Origin: Lewinellaceae bacterium
Lineage (GTDB): Bacteria; Bacteroidota; Bacteroidia; Chitinophagales; Saprospiraceae
Assembly: GCA_016711435.1 (NCBI GenBank)
Contig: JADJSY010000007.1
Location: forward strand, 62,001 to 126,000
Direction of reading: 5' to 3'
Length of the DNA: 64,000 nucleotides
Shown here: positions 45,823 to 54,050 of the stretch, piece by piece
Numbering within the stretch: position 1 is the stretch's first letter
How the letters are laid out: each line of letters starts with the position of its first letter
Translations under genes and position numbers: made by a program
The notes under the pieces: model-generated
Told to the model about the DNA's origin: nothing
The model's database searches: none
The model's input: the letters and a program-made list of their open reading frames with translations, nothing else

Positions 45823-46261
45823 TTCAGCAAAATATAAATGTTATCGGTATCAGTTTCCACCGCAAAGGTTTTCAGATCGGCTTCGGCGGGTCCATGCTGC
45901 ACTTTTCCCTGGTTGTCATATTCTGAACCGTGACAGGGGCATTGCAAGTAGCTGCCTTCCGGCTCTACTTCGCAACCCTGGTGGGTACATTCGAGATACG
46001 ATGCAAAAAAGTGCGTATCATCTGCACGAAATACACCGACAGGAAACGGAATGCCCGGGCTTTTTACCACGACCCAGGCCCGAAGATGGATTTCTTCCTT
46101 TCGCAGGTATGTGAATTCGCTCTTTTTGAGGGTCAGGCGATTATCTGCAAAGGGCTGCTGACATAGTGGATGCTTTTGCAACCTGCAACCAGTGTTGTTG
46201 CCAAACCGCTACAGGCACAGACCACAGCAGTGTTTTTGATAAAAATTCGTCGTGAGATCAC
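45819..46261 (-). CDS. Rieske 2Fe-2S lipoprotein, probable TAT signal (frameshift)
   Basis: The Rieske cluster motifs are complete: CTHQGCEV (C-x-H-x-x-C) and CPCHGSEYDNQGKVQHGPA (C-x-x-H). The GTG start at 46261 overlaps the stop of the di-heme gene by 4 bp and gives SRRIFIKNTAVVCACSGLA, a twin-arginine signal, followed by VAGC as lipobox. The frame changes near 46150, between the signal and the conserved part that reads on from FADNRLTLKKSEF. A one-base correction restores a protein of about 147 residues. It should carry electrons in the periplasm together with the di-heme protein. The electron partner is not known. Confidence 0.75.
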
Positions 46262-47442
46262 AGGCTTTCTAAAAATAAAATGAGTTGTTGTTTGTCGGCT
46301 TCGCTAAGTTGGCGATATTTATCAATACTCGCAGTGGCCTCGCCGCCATGCATCAGAATTGCTTCCCCGATGCTGTGCGCCCGGCCGTCGTGGAGCAGGA
46401 AATACTGCCCACCCTGCGAGTTTGCAGACAGCCCCAGGCCCCATAGCGGCGGAGTCCGCCATTCGGCACTCAAGGCGCGACCTTCGGTGTAGCCGTCGTC
46501 AAGGCCCGGCCCCATGTCGTGCAACAGCAGGTCGGAGTAAGGAAAAATCGTGCGTCCGGAAAGCGCGGCAATGGGCGAATCCCCTGTTTGCATGGTCGGG
46601 CGATGGCAGCCGGCGCACTTGATCTCGGTAAATAGCTGTTTCCCGGCAGATACATCGGAAGCATATTCGTTCCGGGAAAGCGGCGCTTTCAGGGTTTGCA
46701 GGTAAAATACTACGTCCAGTACAGTCTGGATCGACACTTCCGGGTCGATTTCATGGCCTGTGTAGGTATCATACGGCTCAAATTCGCTGGTAATACCCAT
46801 GTCCTGGTTATAAGCGTTTGCAGTCTGTTGAAGCAAGTTATATGCAGCGGCTTTTTTGCCTATCCGACCGATGTATTGCCCGTTTAGGGAAATAGCGCCC
46901 GGGCGGGGCGACATATAAGAGGGCAGCGTTATCCAATTGGGTCGACCCGAAATGCCGTCTGCATCTGCATCGCCGGGATCGGCCCAGGCCAGCAGATCGG
47001 CATCCGATACAGCTTCCAGCAAGCCGAGGCCGGTGTTGGCGGGTGGGGTCAGTTTGCTAAAAGTTGTACCAGAAGGCAAGTTTTCCGGTGTAAACCCCGG
47101 CAAGGCGCGGTGTTGGAGTTGCGGGCCGCCGAGGTGGAGGTATTGATTGCCCGTAGTATCCGTTTGGCCGAACCGGGTGAGGGTGCTGAAAGGATGGCCT
47201 TTGCCGTCGCCCGCATGACAACTGCCGCAAGAGGTGGCTACAAACAAAGGGCCAAGCCCCATAGCAGGTGTAAATACCTCCTCATTAAAAGCGATATCTC
47301 CGCGCAGGAAGCGCAGGTTTTCAGCATCGGACAAACCTTCTACCGGGCCGTCTAAAAGTTCGTTTTCACCGGGCGCGGGCGGAAGTATTTTTTCGCAACC
47401 GGTAAGCAAACCAAGGAATATCAGGAAGTATATCAGGCGCAT
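46258..47442 (-). CDS. Di-heme oxidoreductase (DHOR/thiol oxidoreductase-like) lipoprotein
   Basis: 394 residues with a lipoprotein signal (MRLIYFLIFLGLLTGC). Two c-type heme sites are present: CGSCHAGDGKGHPF (about residue 72) and CAGCHRPTMQTG (about 275). The DHOR family features include FNEEVFTPAMGLGPLFVATS, EWRTPPLWGLGLSANS, and the closing LHDGRAHSIGEAILMHGGEA. The fold resembles MauG-like cytochrome c peroxidases, but the family has no known substrate. It is first in an operon with a Rieske protein and a porin, suggesting a periplasmic redox chain with an outer-membrane entry path. A good promoter is at 47459-47489. Confidence 0.85.
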   Translation of the reverse strand: MRLIYFLIFLGLLTGCEKILPPAPGENELLDGPVEGLSDAENLRFLRGDIAFNEEVFTPAMGLGPLFVATSCGSCHAGDGKGHPFSTLTRFGQTDTTGNQYLHLGGPQLQHRALPGFTPENLPSGTTFSKLTPPANTGLGLLEAVSDADLLAWADPGDADADGISGRPNWITLPSYMSPRPGAISLNGQYIGRIGKKAAAYNLLQQTANAYNQDMGITSEFEPYDTYTGHEIDPEVSIQTVLDVVFYLQTLKAPLSRNEYASDVSAGKQLFTEIKCAGCHRPTMQTGDSPIAALSGRTIFPYSDLLLHDMGPGLDDGYTEGRALSAEWRTPPLWGLGLSANSQGGQYFLLHDGRAHSIGEAILMHGGEATASIDKYRQLSEADKQQLILFLESL

Positions 47443-47458
47443 AAGATAATTTTTAGGA

Positions 47459-47489
47459 CAAATGTATATTGTTTTTATATTGATTACAA
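47459..47489 (-). promoter_or_regulatory. Bacteroidota-type promoter of the di-heme/Rieske/porin operon
   Basis: On the minus strand TTG (47487-47489), 20 nt, then TACATTTG (47459-47466). This agrees with the TTTG-N19..21-TAnnTTTG consensus. It lies 17 bp upstream of the ATG at 47442. Confidence 0.65.
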
Positions 47490-47652
47490 TATATTTTTAG
47501 ATTAGTCTAAAAATTATTTCAATAGTATTCAATAATAGCGCTGCATCAAACCATTCCAGGTACGATGTAAGTTGCTGTGGAGTGGCCATATGCCGGAAGA
47601 AAAATCAGGGCTTTATTATTTTTTTTATAATTTTGTCATCAACGCATGCGAC

Positions 47653-47967
47653 GTGAATCAAAAAGATAAAGACATAGCAGCAGCAGTAAAATCCGCAGTC
47701 CGGGAATTTGACCCGACTGCCGAGGTGGTGCTATTTGGCTCCCGCGCCCGCGGCGATGCCCGTTCCGATTCGGATTATGACTTTTTGGTGCTGCTGAATA
47801 TACCCCTGGATTTTAAATTGAAGGGGCGGATTTTAGACAGGTTGTATGAAGTTGAACTTAATCTTGATTGTGTACTCGGTGTAATGATAAAGAATGTCGA
47901 TCAATGGCAAATGTTAGAAAATACACCAATTTATTTTGAAATCAATCACGATGGTATTACAATATGA
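47653..47967 (+). CDS. MNT-type nucleotidyltransferase-fold protein
   Basis: About 104 residues from GTG 47653 (VNQKDKDIAAAVKSAVREFD); an ATG-initiated longer frame begins at 47572, but its first residues are not conserved-looking. The minimal nucleotidyltransferase motif is complete: GSRARGDARSDSDYDFLVLL (G-S-x10-D-x-D). MNT proteins act as antitoxins by adenylylating HEPN toxins, as in HepT/MntA. A HEPN partner is not intact here: only a 23-residue remnant follows (47951-48022). A second, complete MNT/HEPN pair lies 70 bp downstream. Confidence 0.8.
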   Translation: MNQKDKDIAAAVKSAVREFDPTAEVVLFGSRARGDARSDSDYDFLVLLNIPLDFKLKGRILDRLYEVELNLDCVLGVMIKNVDQWQMLENTPIYFEINHDGITI

Positions 47968-48022
47968 GTTTTCTAAAAAAGATGATGTTGAATATCGCAT
48001 CGAATGCGCACTGAAATACTGA
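47951..48022 (+). pseudogene. Possible remnant of a HEPN-type partner
   Basis: A 23-codon frame (MVLQYEFSKKDDVEYRIEC, then ALKY) overlaps the end of the MNT gene by 17 bp and stops. Helical start and position fit the first helix of a HEPN protein, but the sequence is too short to prove it. It could equally be chance. Confidence 0.25.
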
Positions 48023-48038
48023 ACTTTTTCTTAATGCT

Positions 48039-48323
48039 ATGACCAGTCAGCACATACTTCAATTTTTACGCGAGCACCAGTCCACTTTGCAGGAAATGGG
48101 TGTTCAGCGTATTGGACTGTTTGGCTCGTTTGCCAAAGGGACACAACGACCGGATAGCGATATTGATATTTTTGTGGAAATGGAGCCGAGTTTTATAAAT
48201 CTGATGTCCGTTCTAATTTTTTTAGAAGAAAATCTCGGTAGACCTGTCGATATACTTAGAAAAGGGCCTCATATTAGACCTAAATTTTTGCAATCCATTG
48301 AGCCCGAGGTAATTTATGCATAA
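48039..48323 (+). CDS. mntA: MntA-type antitoxin (minimal nucleotidyltransferase)
   Basis: 94 residues. The motif GLFGSFAKGTQRPDSDIDIFVEME gives G-S-F-x-K-G and D-x-D, the catalytic set of MNT AMP-transferases; shown here in parts only. A helix (HILQFLREHQSTLQEM) precedes and a C-terminal EENLGRPVDIL region follows. In characterised HepT/MntA systems it AMPylates a Tyr of the HEPN toxin to neutralise it. It overlaps the following hepT gene by 8 bp, which shows coupled translation. Found with a second, partial MNT gene upstream, as in MNT/HEPN clusters. Confidence 0.85.
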   Translation: MTSQHILQFLREHQSTLQEMGVQRIGLFGSFAKGTQRPDSDIDIFVEMEPSFINLMSVLIFLEENLGRPVDILRKGPHIRPKFLQSIEPEVIYA

Positions 48324-48675
48324 CGATATTATATTAGAATCTTTAGAAATCATCGCAGAAGCCTTGGAACTTGTAGCGAAACGTTTCGGAGAGATTGACA
48401 ATCCTGAGGAGTTTATCTTGTCCGATTATAATTTGACATTGATTGACGCTATATCGATGCGTTTGCAGGTAATTGGCGAAAAAGCCAAGAAAATTGAAAA
48501 GCATTCGCCAGGTTTTTGGGATAGTTACGGTGTTGATGCCCAACCAATTATTCGTTTTCGAGATTTCATTTCACACCATTATGAAGATGTAGAATATGAA
48601 ATCATTTTAGATGCCTGTAAAAACAACTTACCTGATTTTAGCAGGAAGGTTAATGCACTACTTAGGCCGGGCTGA
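48316..48675 (+). CDS. hepT: HepT-type HEPN toxin (RNase)
   Basis: 119 residues of HEPN/DUF86 type, with the R-x4-H-x-Y motif as RDFISHHY (about residues 80-87). The Arg and His are the RNase pair, and the Tyr is the residue AMPylated by MntA in the known system. The helical body (ILESLEIIAEALELVAKRF, LIDAISMRLQVIGEKAKKI) matches the family. It would cleave RNA when not neutralised, functioning as toxin in a toxin-antitoxin or phage-defence setting. It is preceded by mntA with an 8-bp overlap and followed by a terminator. Confidence 0.85.
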   Translation: MHNDIILESLEIIAEALELVAKRFGEIDNPEEFILSDYNLTLIDAISMRLQVIGEKAKKIEKHSPGFWDSYGVDAQPIIRFRDFISHHYEDVEYEIILDACKNNLPDFSRKVNALLRPG

Positions 48676-48782
48676 AAATTGCGCTTTGATTTGACGCCAG
48701 TCGGATTTCTGCTCTTCTAAACTTCTGTTTGCTAACCCTAATCCCCCGCAGTGGTAACGAGGGAAAAGCAATATGGAAACAA

Positions 48783-48828
48783 AAATCCCGCCTTTTCACA
48801 CAAGTGAAAAAGGCGGGATTTCTATTTT
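48783..48828. terminator. Rho-independent terminator after hepT
   Basis: AAATCCCGCCTTTTCAC (48783-48799) pairs with GTGAAAAAGGCGGGATTT (48804-48821), with one bulged A, followed by a T-rich tail. It ends the MNT/HEPN operon, and on the other strand could serve the ppiD gene. Confidence 0.75.
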
Positions 48829-48831
48829 TAC

Positions 48832-48914
48832 CAAAATTATTTTTGGCTAAGTCATTTGCAAACGATTGATTATCAACACGAATAACCAATAACCAATAAC
48901 CAATAACGAATAAC
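48832..48914 (-). repeat. Family I intergenic element, copy 5 (complement)
   Basis: Five heptamers, GAATAAC, CAATAAC three times, GAATAAC (48880-48914), precede on the minus strand the core GTGTTGATAATCAATCG, TTTGCAAATGACTTAGCC. It ends 3 bp before the stop codon of the ppiD-like gene. Confidence 0.8.
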
Positions 48915-48917
48915 TAC

Positions 48918-51017
48918 TTAAAAGAACCGGCTCCTCGTATCCTTGATGTCTGCGGCTTTTTTCATGGCATTCATCAGGTTCAGGCGCACATTGGTTACGT
49001 TGGTGGAAAGCACCTGACGGCGATACTGGGTCAGTTCCGCCGGGATTTGAGGTTGCGTGATATCGGTCACAGGCGATACGACAAACACGCCGCCGTTGCC
49101 GGGTATCGGTGCGCTCACAGTACCTTTAGCCGTCGAGAAAACAGTGCCGATGACACGGGGTTCTCCATTCGTTTGGTTGATGGAAGCGCCACTCACAGTA
49201 TCTACTTTCACGCCCCACTGGGTAGCGATGGCAGCCAGGTCGGTCTGATTTTGCAGTTTGCTTTTCAGAATTTCTGCTTTTTTGCGGTTTTTCACTTTGA
49301 GTTCCGCGTCAGGCATCGACTTTAAGGTCGCGACGGAAGCAGAACCCTTGGGGGCGATGCTTTTCAAGGCAACCACCACGTATTTGCTATCGAAATAACC
49401 GCCTGAAGCATCGCGGAAAGAGAAAACTTCCGGGCTAACAGCGCCTGTTTTTGTTTTTTCATTGAACACCCACTGGATGATATTCCGTGCATCATCGCCG
49501 CTACCCAGCATGCCCAGTGCATAATCATTGGCTTTCAGCGCAGGGGAAGATTGTAGCGTCAGTTTCTGCTGGCCGGCATTGGTGTTCAGGGCGTCGTAGG
49601 TTTTGGATTGCTGAATCAGCGCTTCTGCGCGTTCTTTGGCAGCCAACTGGGTTTGTTTGCCCGGTTCGATGCGCTGGCTGAGATACACCGCCTTTACGCC
49701 GTTGTTATTATTGATGAATTTTTTGCCGGTAATTTCGATCAGGTGCCAGCCGAACTGGGTGGCCACTTTATACAGTTTGCCCTGCTCGCCGGTATAAAAA
49801 CAAACGTTGTTAAATTCGGGTACCATCGTGCCGGCAGCAAACCAGCCTAAGTCGCCGCCTTTAGCGCCGGAACCTACATCCGTACTGTTTTTAATAGCCA
49901 GCGAATCGAAACGGCCTTTGCCTGTTTTGATGAGCGTCATCAAGCTGTCAATACGTTGCTCGGAAGCAAGATTCGTTTCCCGGATCAGGATATGCCGTGC
50001 GCGGACGGAATCGGGGATCACTTTGCGATCCAGGATTTTGGCAATATTCCAGACGCCGCCGTCGAGATAAGGGCCTACCACGGCGCCTAAGGGAAGACGC
50101 AACAGCGTATCGGCAATAACCGGCGGCAAATCTGCTTTTAAGCGGTAGGTCGGATCGTACACACCGTCATTGGTCGTAACAAAAGCGGAGTCGCTGGCGG
50201 CAGTGCGCAGGCCGTCCACCAATTTTGCTACTACTTCCCGGGAAGAAGCGGTGTCGGCAGCAGTGGGGATCACATCGATCGATACATAGCCGGCGATGCG
50301 CGTTTCTTCCTGCTGGTCATACAGGCGCGGGTTTTCTTTCAAAAACGCTTCGTAGTCCGCATCGGTCAGCACGGCTTCCTCGGCAGTCACTTTATCATAA
50401 GGAATACGTACCGACGTGTAGTCGACCCGTTGATTGACTTCGTTAAAGGCCATTTCAGCCGACCAGGTGGGTGCGTAGATACCCTTAAGCACCAGGTTGG
50501 TCAACTTGTCTTCGAGTCGTTTTTTGATAATTTCTTTTTCCTGGGTAGACCAGTATGCGCGGTTGGTCGGGTCGGTGAATTGTCCCGATTCAATGGCGGT
50601 TTTAATGCCCGACAAGGTAGCCCGGTTGGGCTGGCCGTCGTCGCCTTTAAAACGCTCGGCAATAATAGGGCTGAGGTAAGTGCCGAACTCCAGTTCCAGC
50701 AGTTCGTCCTTGCTCACGCCCAGGCCTGTTTCTTCCGCTTCCTGTTGAACGAGCGCATTTTCCACAAAATAATTCCATATCTGCGAACGTACCTGGTAGG
50801 TGTTTCCCTGTGAGTTGGAATACACCAATTTTTCGTAGGAGTCGAATTCCGAGCGCTTGATTTCATCGCCGTTTACTTTGCCAAGCATATTCACATCCCC
50901 TGCAGAATAATTGCTTGAGTTCTGCATAACGTCCATCAGGATAAAACCACCGAGCGCCAATACCATGACGACGATGAGAATCCATCCATTCTTCCGAATC
51001 GTACCGATTAAAGCCAT
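48918..51017 (-). CDS. PpiD/SurA-type peptidyl-prolyl isomerase foldase
   Basis: 699 residues. A single N-terminal membrane helix (about 11-30, GWILIVVMVLALGGFILMDV) anchors a periplasmic protein, the PpiD layout. A SurA_N-like helical part (about 35-190) starts with GKVNGDEIKRSEFDSYEKL. A parvulin domain (about 335-435: VRARHILIRETNLASEQRID, GGDLGWFAAGTMVPEFN, FGWHLIEITGKKF) follows, then a C-terminal helical region with a second, degenerate parvulin-like part. It helps outer-membrane and secreted proteins fold. The end (DIKDTRSRFF) lies at a repeat. Two candidate promoter boxes occur upstream at 51054-51093. Confidence 0.88.
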   Translation of the reverse strand: MALIGTIRKNGWILIVVMVLALGGFILMDVMQNSSNYSAGDVNMLGKVNGDEIKRSEFDSYEKLVYSNSQGNTYQVRSQIWNYFVENALVQQEAEETGLGVSKDELLELEFGTYLSPIIAERFKGDDGQPNRATLSGIKTAIESGQFTDPTNRAYWSTQEKEIIKKRLEDKLTNLVLKGIYAPTWSAEMAFNEVNQRVDYTSVRIPYDKVTAEEAVLTDADYEAFLKENPRLYDQQEETRIAGYVSIDVIPTAADTASSREVVAKLVDGLRTAASDSAFVTTNDGVYDPTYRLKADLPPVIADTLLRLPLGAVVGPYLDGGVWNIAKILDRKVIPDSVRARHILIRETNLASEQRIDSLMTLIKTGKGRFDSLAIKNSTDVGSGAKGGDLGWFAAGTMVPEFNNVCFYTGEQGKLYKVATQFGWHLIEITGKKFINNNNGVKAVYLSQRIEPGKQTQLAAKERAEALIQQSKTYDALNTNAGQQKLTLQSSPALKANDYALGMLGSGDDARNIIQWVFNEKTKTGAVSPEVFSFRDASGGYFDSKYVVVALKSIAPKGSASVATLKSMPDAELKVKNRKKAEILKSKLQNQTDLAAIATQWGVKVDTVSGASINQTNGEPRVIGTVFSTAKGTVSAPIPGNGGVFVVSPVTDITQPQIPAELTQYRRQVLSTNVTNVRLNLMNAMKKAADIKDTRSRFF

Positions 51018-51053
51018 TGTAATGTAATTAGTTGAAAATCAGAATTTTAAATA

Positions 51054-51093
51054 CAAATTTAAGGCAGCTTTCAAAAAAGCAACCGCAAAGGTA
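51054..51093 (-). promoter_or_regulatory. Two candidate -7 boxes for the ppiD gene
   Basis: Minus-strand TAAATTTG (51054-51061) has a TTG at 51080-51082 and a spacing of 18. A second exact box, TACCTTTG, is at 51086-51093 but lacks a well-spaced -33. The first is more likely. Confidence 0.45.
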
Positions 51094-51124
51094 AATGTTC
51101 GGCATGGAAAAAATGAAACAATTT

Positions 51125-53151
51125 TCATTTTACTCCGAAACCGTTCGGCCAGCCTGCCGCGGGACTGACAAAACTCAGTTTGCCTTCCTCGTTTTCAGCC
51201 ATCAGGATCATGCCCTGCGACTCCACGCCCATCATCGGGCGGGGCGCCAGGTTGGCCAATACCACCACCTCCCGGCCGACAACTTCTTCCGGGCTGAAGT
51301 GCTCGGCGATGCCGGACAGAATGGTGCGGGTTTCAAAACCCAGGTCGACGCTCAGTTTGAGCAGTTTTTTGGATTTTTCCATTTTTTCCGCCGTCAGGAT
51401 TTTGCCGGTGCGGATGTCCATTTTGGCAAAATCGTCGTATTGAATCGTTTCTTTCATAGGTGGGTATTGGATTTCGGCAGGGGCCGTCGCGGGGGTAGCC
51501 GTGCCTGCTCCGAGTTTGGCGATTTGCGCTTCGATGACCTCGTCGGGTATGCGACTGAACAGGTGTTCCGATTGTCCGAGCGCATGGTTGGGCAATACGA
51601 TGGGATTGCCTTCCACCAGTTCGTTGAGAATAGCCAGCAGGTCGCCTTTGTCGCGCAGCAGGCCCAGGTTGAGCATTTTGCGCAGGCGGTTGGCCGAGAA
51701 AGGCAGGAAAGGCCGGATAGCGACCGACAAGACTGCCACGTATTGCAGGGCCAGGTTGAGCACTACTTTCACCATTTCGGGCGCATCTTTTACCGTCTTC
51801 CAGGGCTCGTTGAACTGGAGCAGGGCATTGCCGGCGCTGGAAATTTCCATCACAATGCGCAGGGCTTCCCGGAAGTTGAAGCGTTCGATTTCCGCGCCCA
51901 TTTCCCGTAATTTGCCGTACAGCAACGACAATTCCTGGTCGTAGGAACCGGTTTTGTCCGTTTCCCAGCCGCTTTTAAAATCGAGGTCGGGGTCGATGGC
52001 AGGCACGATGCCGGCGTAGTATTTGTTCGACAGCACCAGCACGCGGTTGACGAAATTGGCGAGGTTGTTCACCAGTTCGTTGTTGTTGGTTTCCTGAAAA
52101 CCTTTCCAGGTGAACTCGCTGTCCGCCTGCTCGGGCATTTTTTTCACCATATTGTAGCGCAGCGCATCTTCCTGGCCTTTGAATTCCGCGCAATATTCAT
52201 GCACCCACACCGCCCAGTTTTTGGAAGTGCTGAGTTTGCGGCCTTCGAGGTTCAGGAACTGGTTGGCGGGCACATTCACCGGCAGGATGTAGTCGCCGTG
52301 CGCTTTCAGAATGGCCGGAAAAATGAGGCAGTGGAAGACGATATTGTCTTTCCCGATAAAATGCACCAGCGCGGTATCATCGTTTTTCCAGTAGGTTTCC
52401 CAGTCTTTGCCTTGGTCAATGGCCCATTGCTTGGTGGCCGAGATGTAGCCGATGGGCGCATCCAGCCAGACGTAGAGTTTTTTGCCTTCCGAGCCGGGTA
52501 TTTCCTGCGGCACATCCACGCCCCAGTCGAGGTCGCGGGTCATGGCGCGGGGCTGCAGGCCCTGGTCGAGCCAGGAATTGCACTGCCCGAGCACGTGGTT
52601 TTTCCAATCTGCCGGATTGTGGAGTTGTTTGCCATCGGCTACGCCGGTGTTGATCCATTCGCGCAGCCAGGCCTCGTGCTGATCGAGTCGCAGGAACCAG
52701 TGTTTGGTCGGTCGTTTGACCGGCACGGAGCCGCTGAGCATGGATTTGGGGTCGATCAGATCGGTCGGGCTGAGTGTGGAGCCGCATTTTTCGCACTGGT
52801 CGCCGTACGCTTCCGGGTTGGCGCAAACGGGGCAGGTGCCCACAATATAGCGGTCGGCGAGAAACTGCCCGGCCACTTCATCGAAGTATTGTTCGGTGGT
52901 TTCTTCCAGAAAAGCGCCTTTTTGCAACAGTTTTCTGAAAAAATCCTGCGAAGTCTCGTGGTGAATCGGCGCGCTGGTGCGATGGTAAATATCAAAATCG
53001 ATCCCGATTTTTTCAAACGTGTCTTTCAATACGGTAAACGCAGGTAGCGCACGTATATATCAGCAGGCAAATACGCTCCGGCCAGGTGCCCGATGTGTAA
53101 AGGGCCGTTGGCATAAGGTAACGCAGCGGTAACTAAGTATCTTTTTTTCAC
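51125..53151 (-). CDS. metG: Methionyl-tRNA synthetase with internal deletion and frame change
   Basis: The GTG start at 53151 gives KKRYLVTAALPYANGPLHIG and GHLAGAYLPADIYVRYLR. It stops near 53035. The rest reads on in another frame from KDTFEKIGIDFDIYH and is complete: four-Cys zinc site (CPVCANPEAYGDQCEKCG), KLSTSKNWAVWV, anticodon-binding helices, and a C-terminal tRNA-binding domain (FAKMDIRTGKILTAEKM) to 51125. Compared with E. coli MetG about 40 residues are missing at the join (the C-x-D-x-H-G-T-P segment, part of the active site). metG is essential and usually single, so either the assembly has lost about 110-125 bp or a second copy exists. Confidence 0.8.
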
Positions 53152-53199
53152 AGATGGTATATTGATGGCGCGCCTTAAAAGTCATTTTAAAAAGCGGCG

Positions 53200-53207
53200 C
53201 AAAAGTA
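53200..53207 (-). promoter_or_regulatory. TAnnTTTG -7 box (TACTTTTG) of metG
   Basis: On the minus strand, 49 bp upstream of the GTG start. No -33 box is clear. The gap 53152-53591 also holds a fold-back and the promoter of the next gene. Confidence 0.45.
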
Positions 53208-53263
53208 AGATGTGATAATGGGAATACGATTTAAAAAGTTCATTGCAGCAAGAATATCGTTGG

Positions 53264-53365
53264 GGTTTGATGGTTTGATGGTTTGAGAGGTTTGATGGTT
53301 TGTGGTGGTAACTCATGGCTTTACGTTACCACCACAAACCATCAAACCTCACAAACCATCAAACC
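53264..53365. repeat. Family II fold-back, GGTTTGAT arms
   Basis: GGTTTGAT GGTTTGAT GGTTTGAG and further units pair with CAAACCATCAAACC-type units on the right. The centre is TGGTGGTAACTCA / GTTACCACCA (53306-53332) as in the other Family II elements. Eight-nt units replace the usual seven. Confidence 0.8.
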
Positions 53366-53551
53366 AACTAATTAAGGCACAATTGTTGCAACATAAATTG
53401 TCGCCTACAAGGCATTACTTGGATATCGGACATTGCGGATATGATTATTTCTTATTCGTAAAAATTTCATTTTAATCACAATAGCCTTCAAATAATCTTT
53501 TTTATACATCCTTTATCTCAAATCACAAGAGACATCGGGGTGAAAAAAGAC

Positions 53552-53559
53552 TATATTTG
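53552..53559 (+). promoter_or_regulatory. TAnnTTTG -7 box (TATATTTG)
   Basis: An exact -7 match 32 bp before the ATG at 53592, in an AT-rich region. A -33 TTTG is not evident. It supports expression of the small gene that follows. Confidence 0.5.
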
Positions 53560-53591
53560 CCATACATCTACCGGTTAAAAACAAAACAAAC

Positions 53592-53972
53592 ATGAATCCG
53601 ATGATAATCAGCGGGCGCACTGGGAACAGTGTCGTCACACAAATCCCTACCATATCTGCTTTAGTCGTTTTAGGTAATCCCCGCAATGCAGATTGCAGCC
53701 AGCATGGTATTTGTCGCATCGACACATCTGCTGCGCCGCCTTGTGATTGCCGCCACCAGACCAAAGCCTGGTTGAGTGTGCCATATCCGGGCGTAGTCCG
53801 GCTCGTATTCGAATATTCCGCCATGCAGGAGGCTTCCGTGGAATATTTTTTCCAAAACAGCCATTTTCTGGTAACATCCGGCTACACATTACCCGAAGCA
53901 GTCACCGAAAAATTAGGTCTGCCGGTCTCAAACCATCAAACCACCTCAAACCACCATAAACCTTCTTTTTAA
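53592..53972 (+). CDS. Small Cys-containing protein of unknown function
   Basis: 126 residues. Core: TQIPTISALVVLGNPRNADC, CSQHGICRIDTS, PPCDCRHQTKAWLSVPYPGV, VRLVFEYSAMQEASVEYFFQ, then TSGYTLPEAVTEKLGL. It has four to five Cys in an EGF-like spacing (C-x5-C, C-x-C), but no signal peptide. The last ~20 residues (SNHQTTSNHHKPSF) are encoded by a CAAACCATCAAACCACC array, so the original C-terminus was probably replaced when the array arose. A TATATTTG promoter box lies upstream. The function is unknown. Confidence 0.6.
   Translation: MNPMIISGRTGNSVVTQIPTISALVVLGNPRNADCSQHGICRIDTSAAPPCDCRHQTKAWLSVPYPGVVRLVFEYSAMQEASVEYFFQNSHFLVTSGYTLPEAVTEKLGLPVSNHQTTSNHHKPSF
53926..53962. repeat. CTCAAACCA/CCATCAAACCA array inside the end of a small gene
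   Basis: Units CTCAAACC, ATCAAACC, ACCTCAAACC, ACCATAAACC. They match the right-arm words of the fold-back at 53264-53365. They encode the non-conserved C-terminus of the small protein and lie just before the malQ promoter box. Confidence 0.6.
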
Positions 53973-54006
53973 GAGATTCTCCTTCAACTAATATCGCCGG
54001 GCTACT

Positions 54007-54014
54007 TACTTTTG
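54007..54014 (+). promoter_or_regulatory. TAnnTTTG -7 box (TACTTTTG) of malQ
   Basis: It overlaps the ATG of the longer frame at 54012, so translation must begin downstream; the next in-frame ATG is 54051. Confidence 0.55.
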
Positions 54015-54050
54015 CCCTTTCGCGGAAAAACGACCCCGCGAAGGCATCGT

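Noticed and set aside
54012..54050. Upstream ATG for malQ
   Set aside because: It overlaps a TAnnTTTG promoter box, so it would not be in the transcript. The conserved CBM20 starts at 54051.
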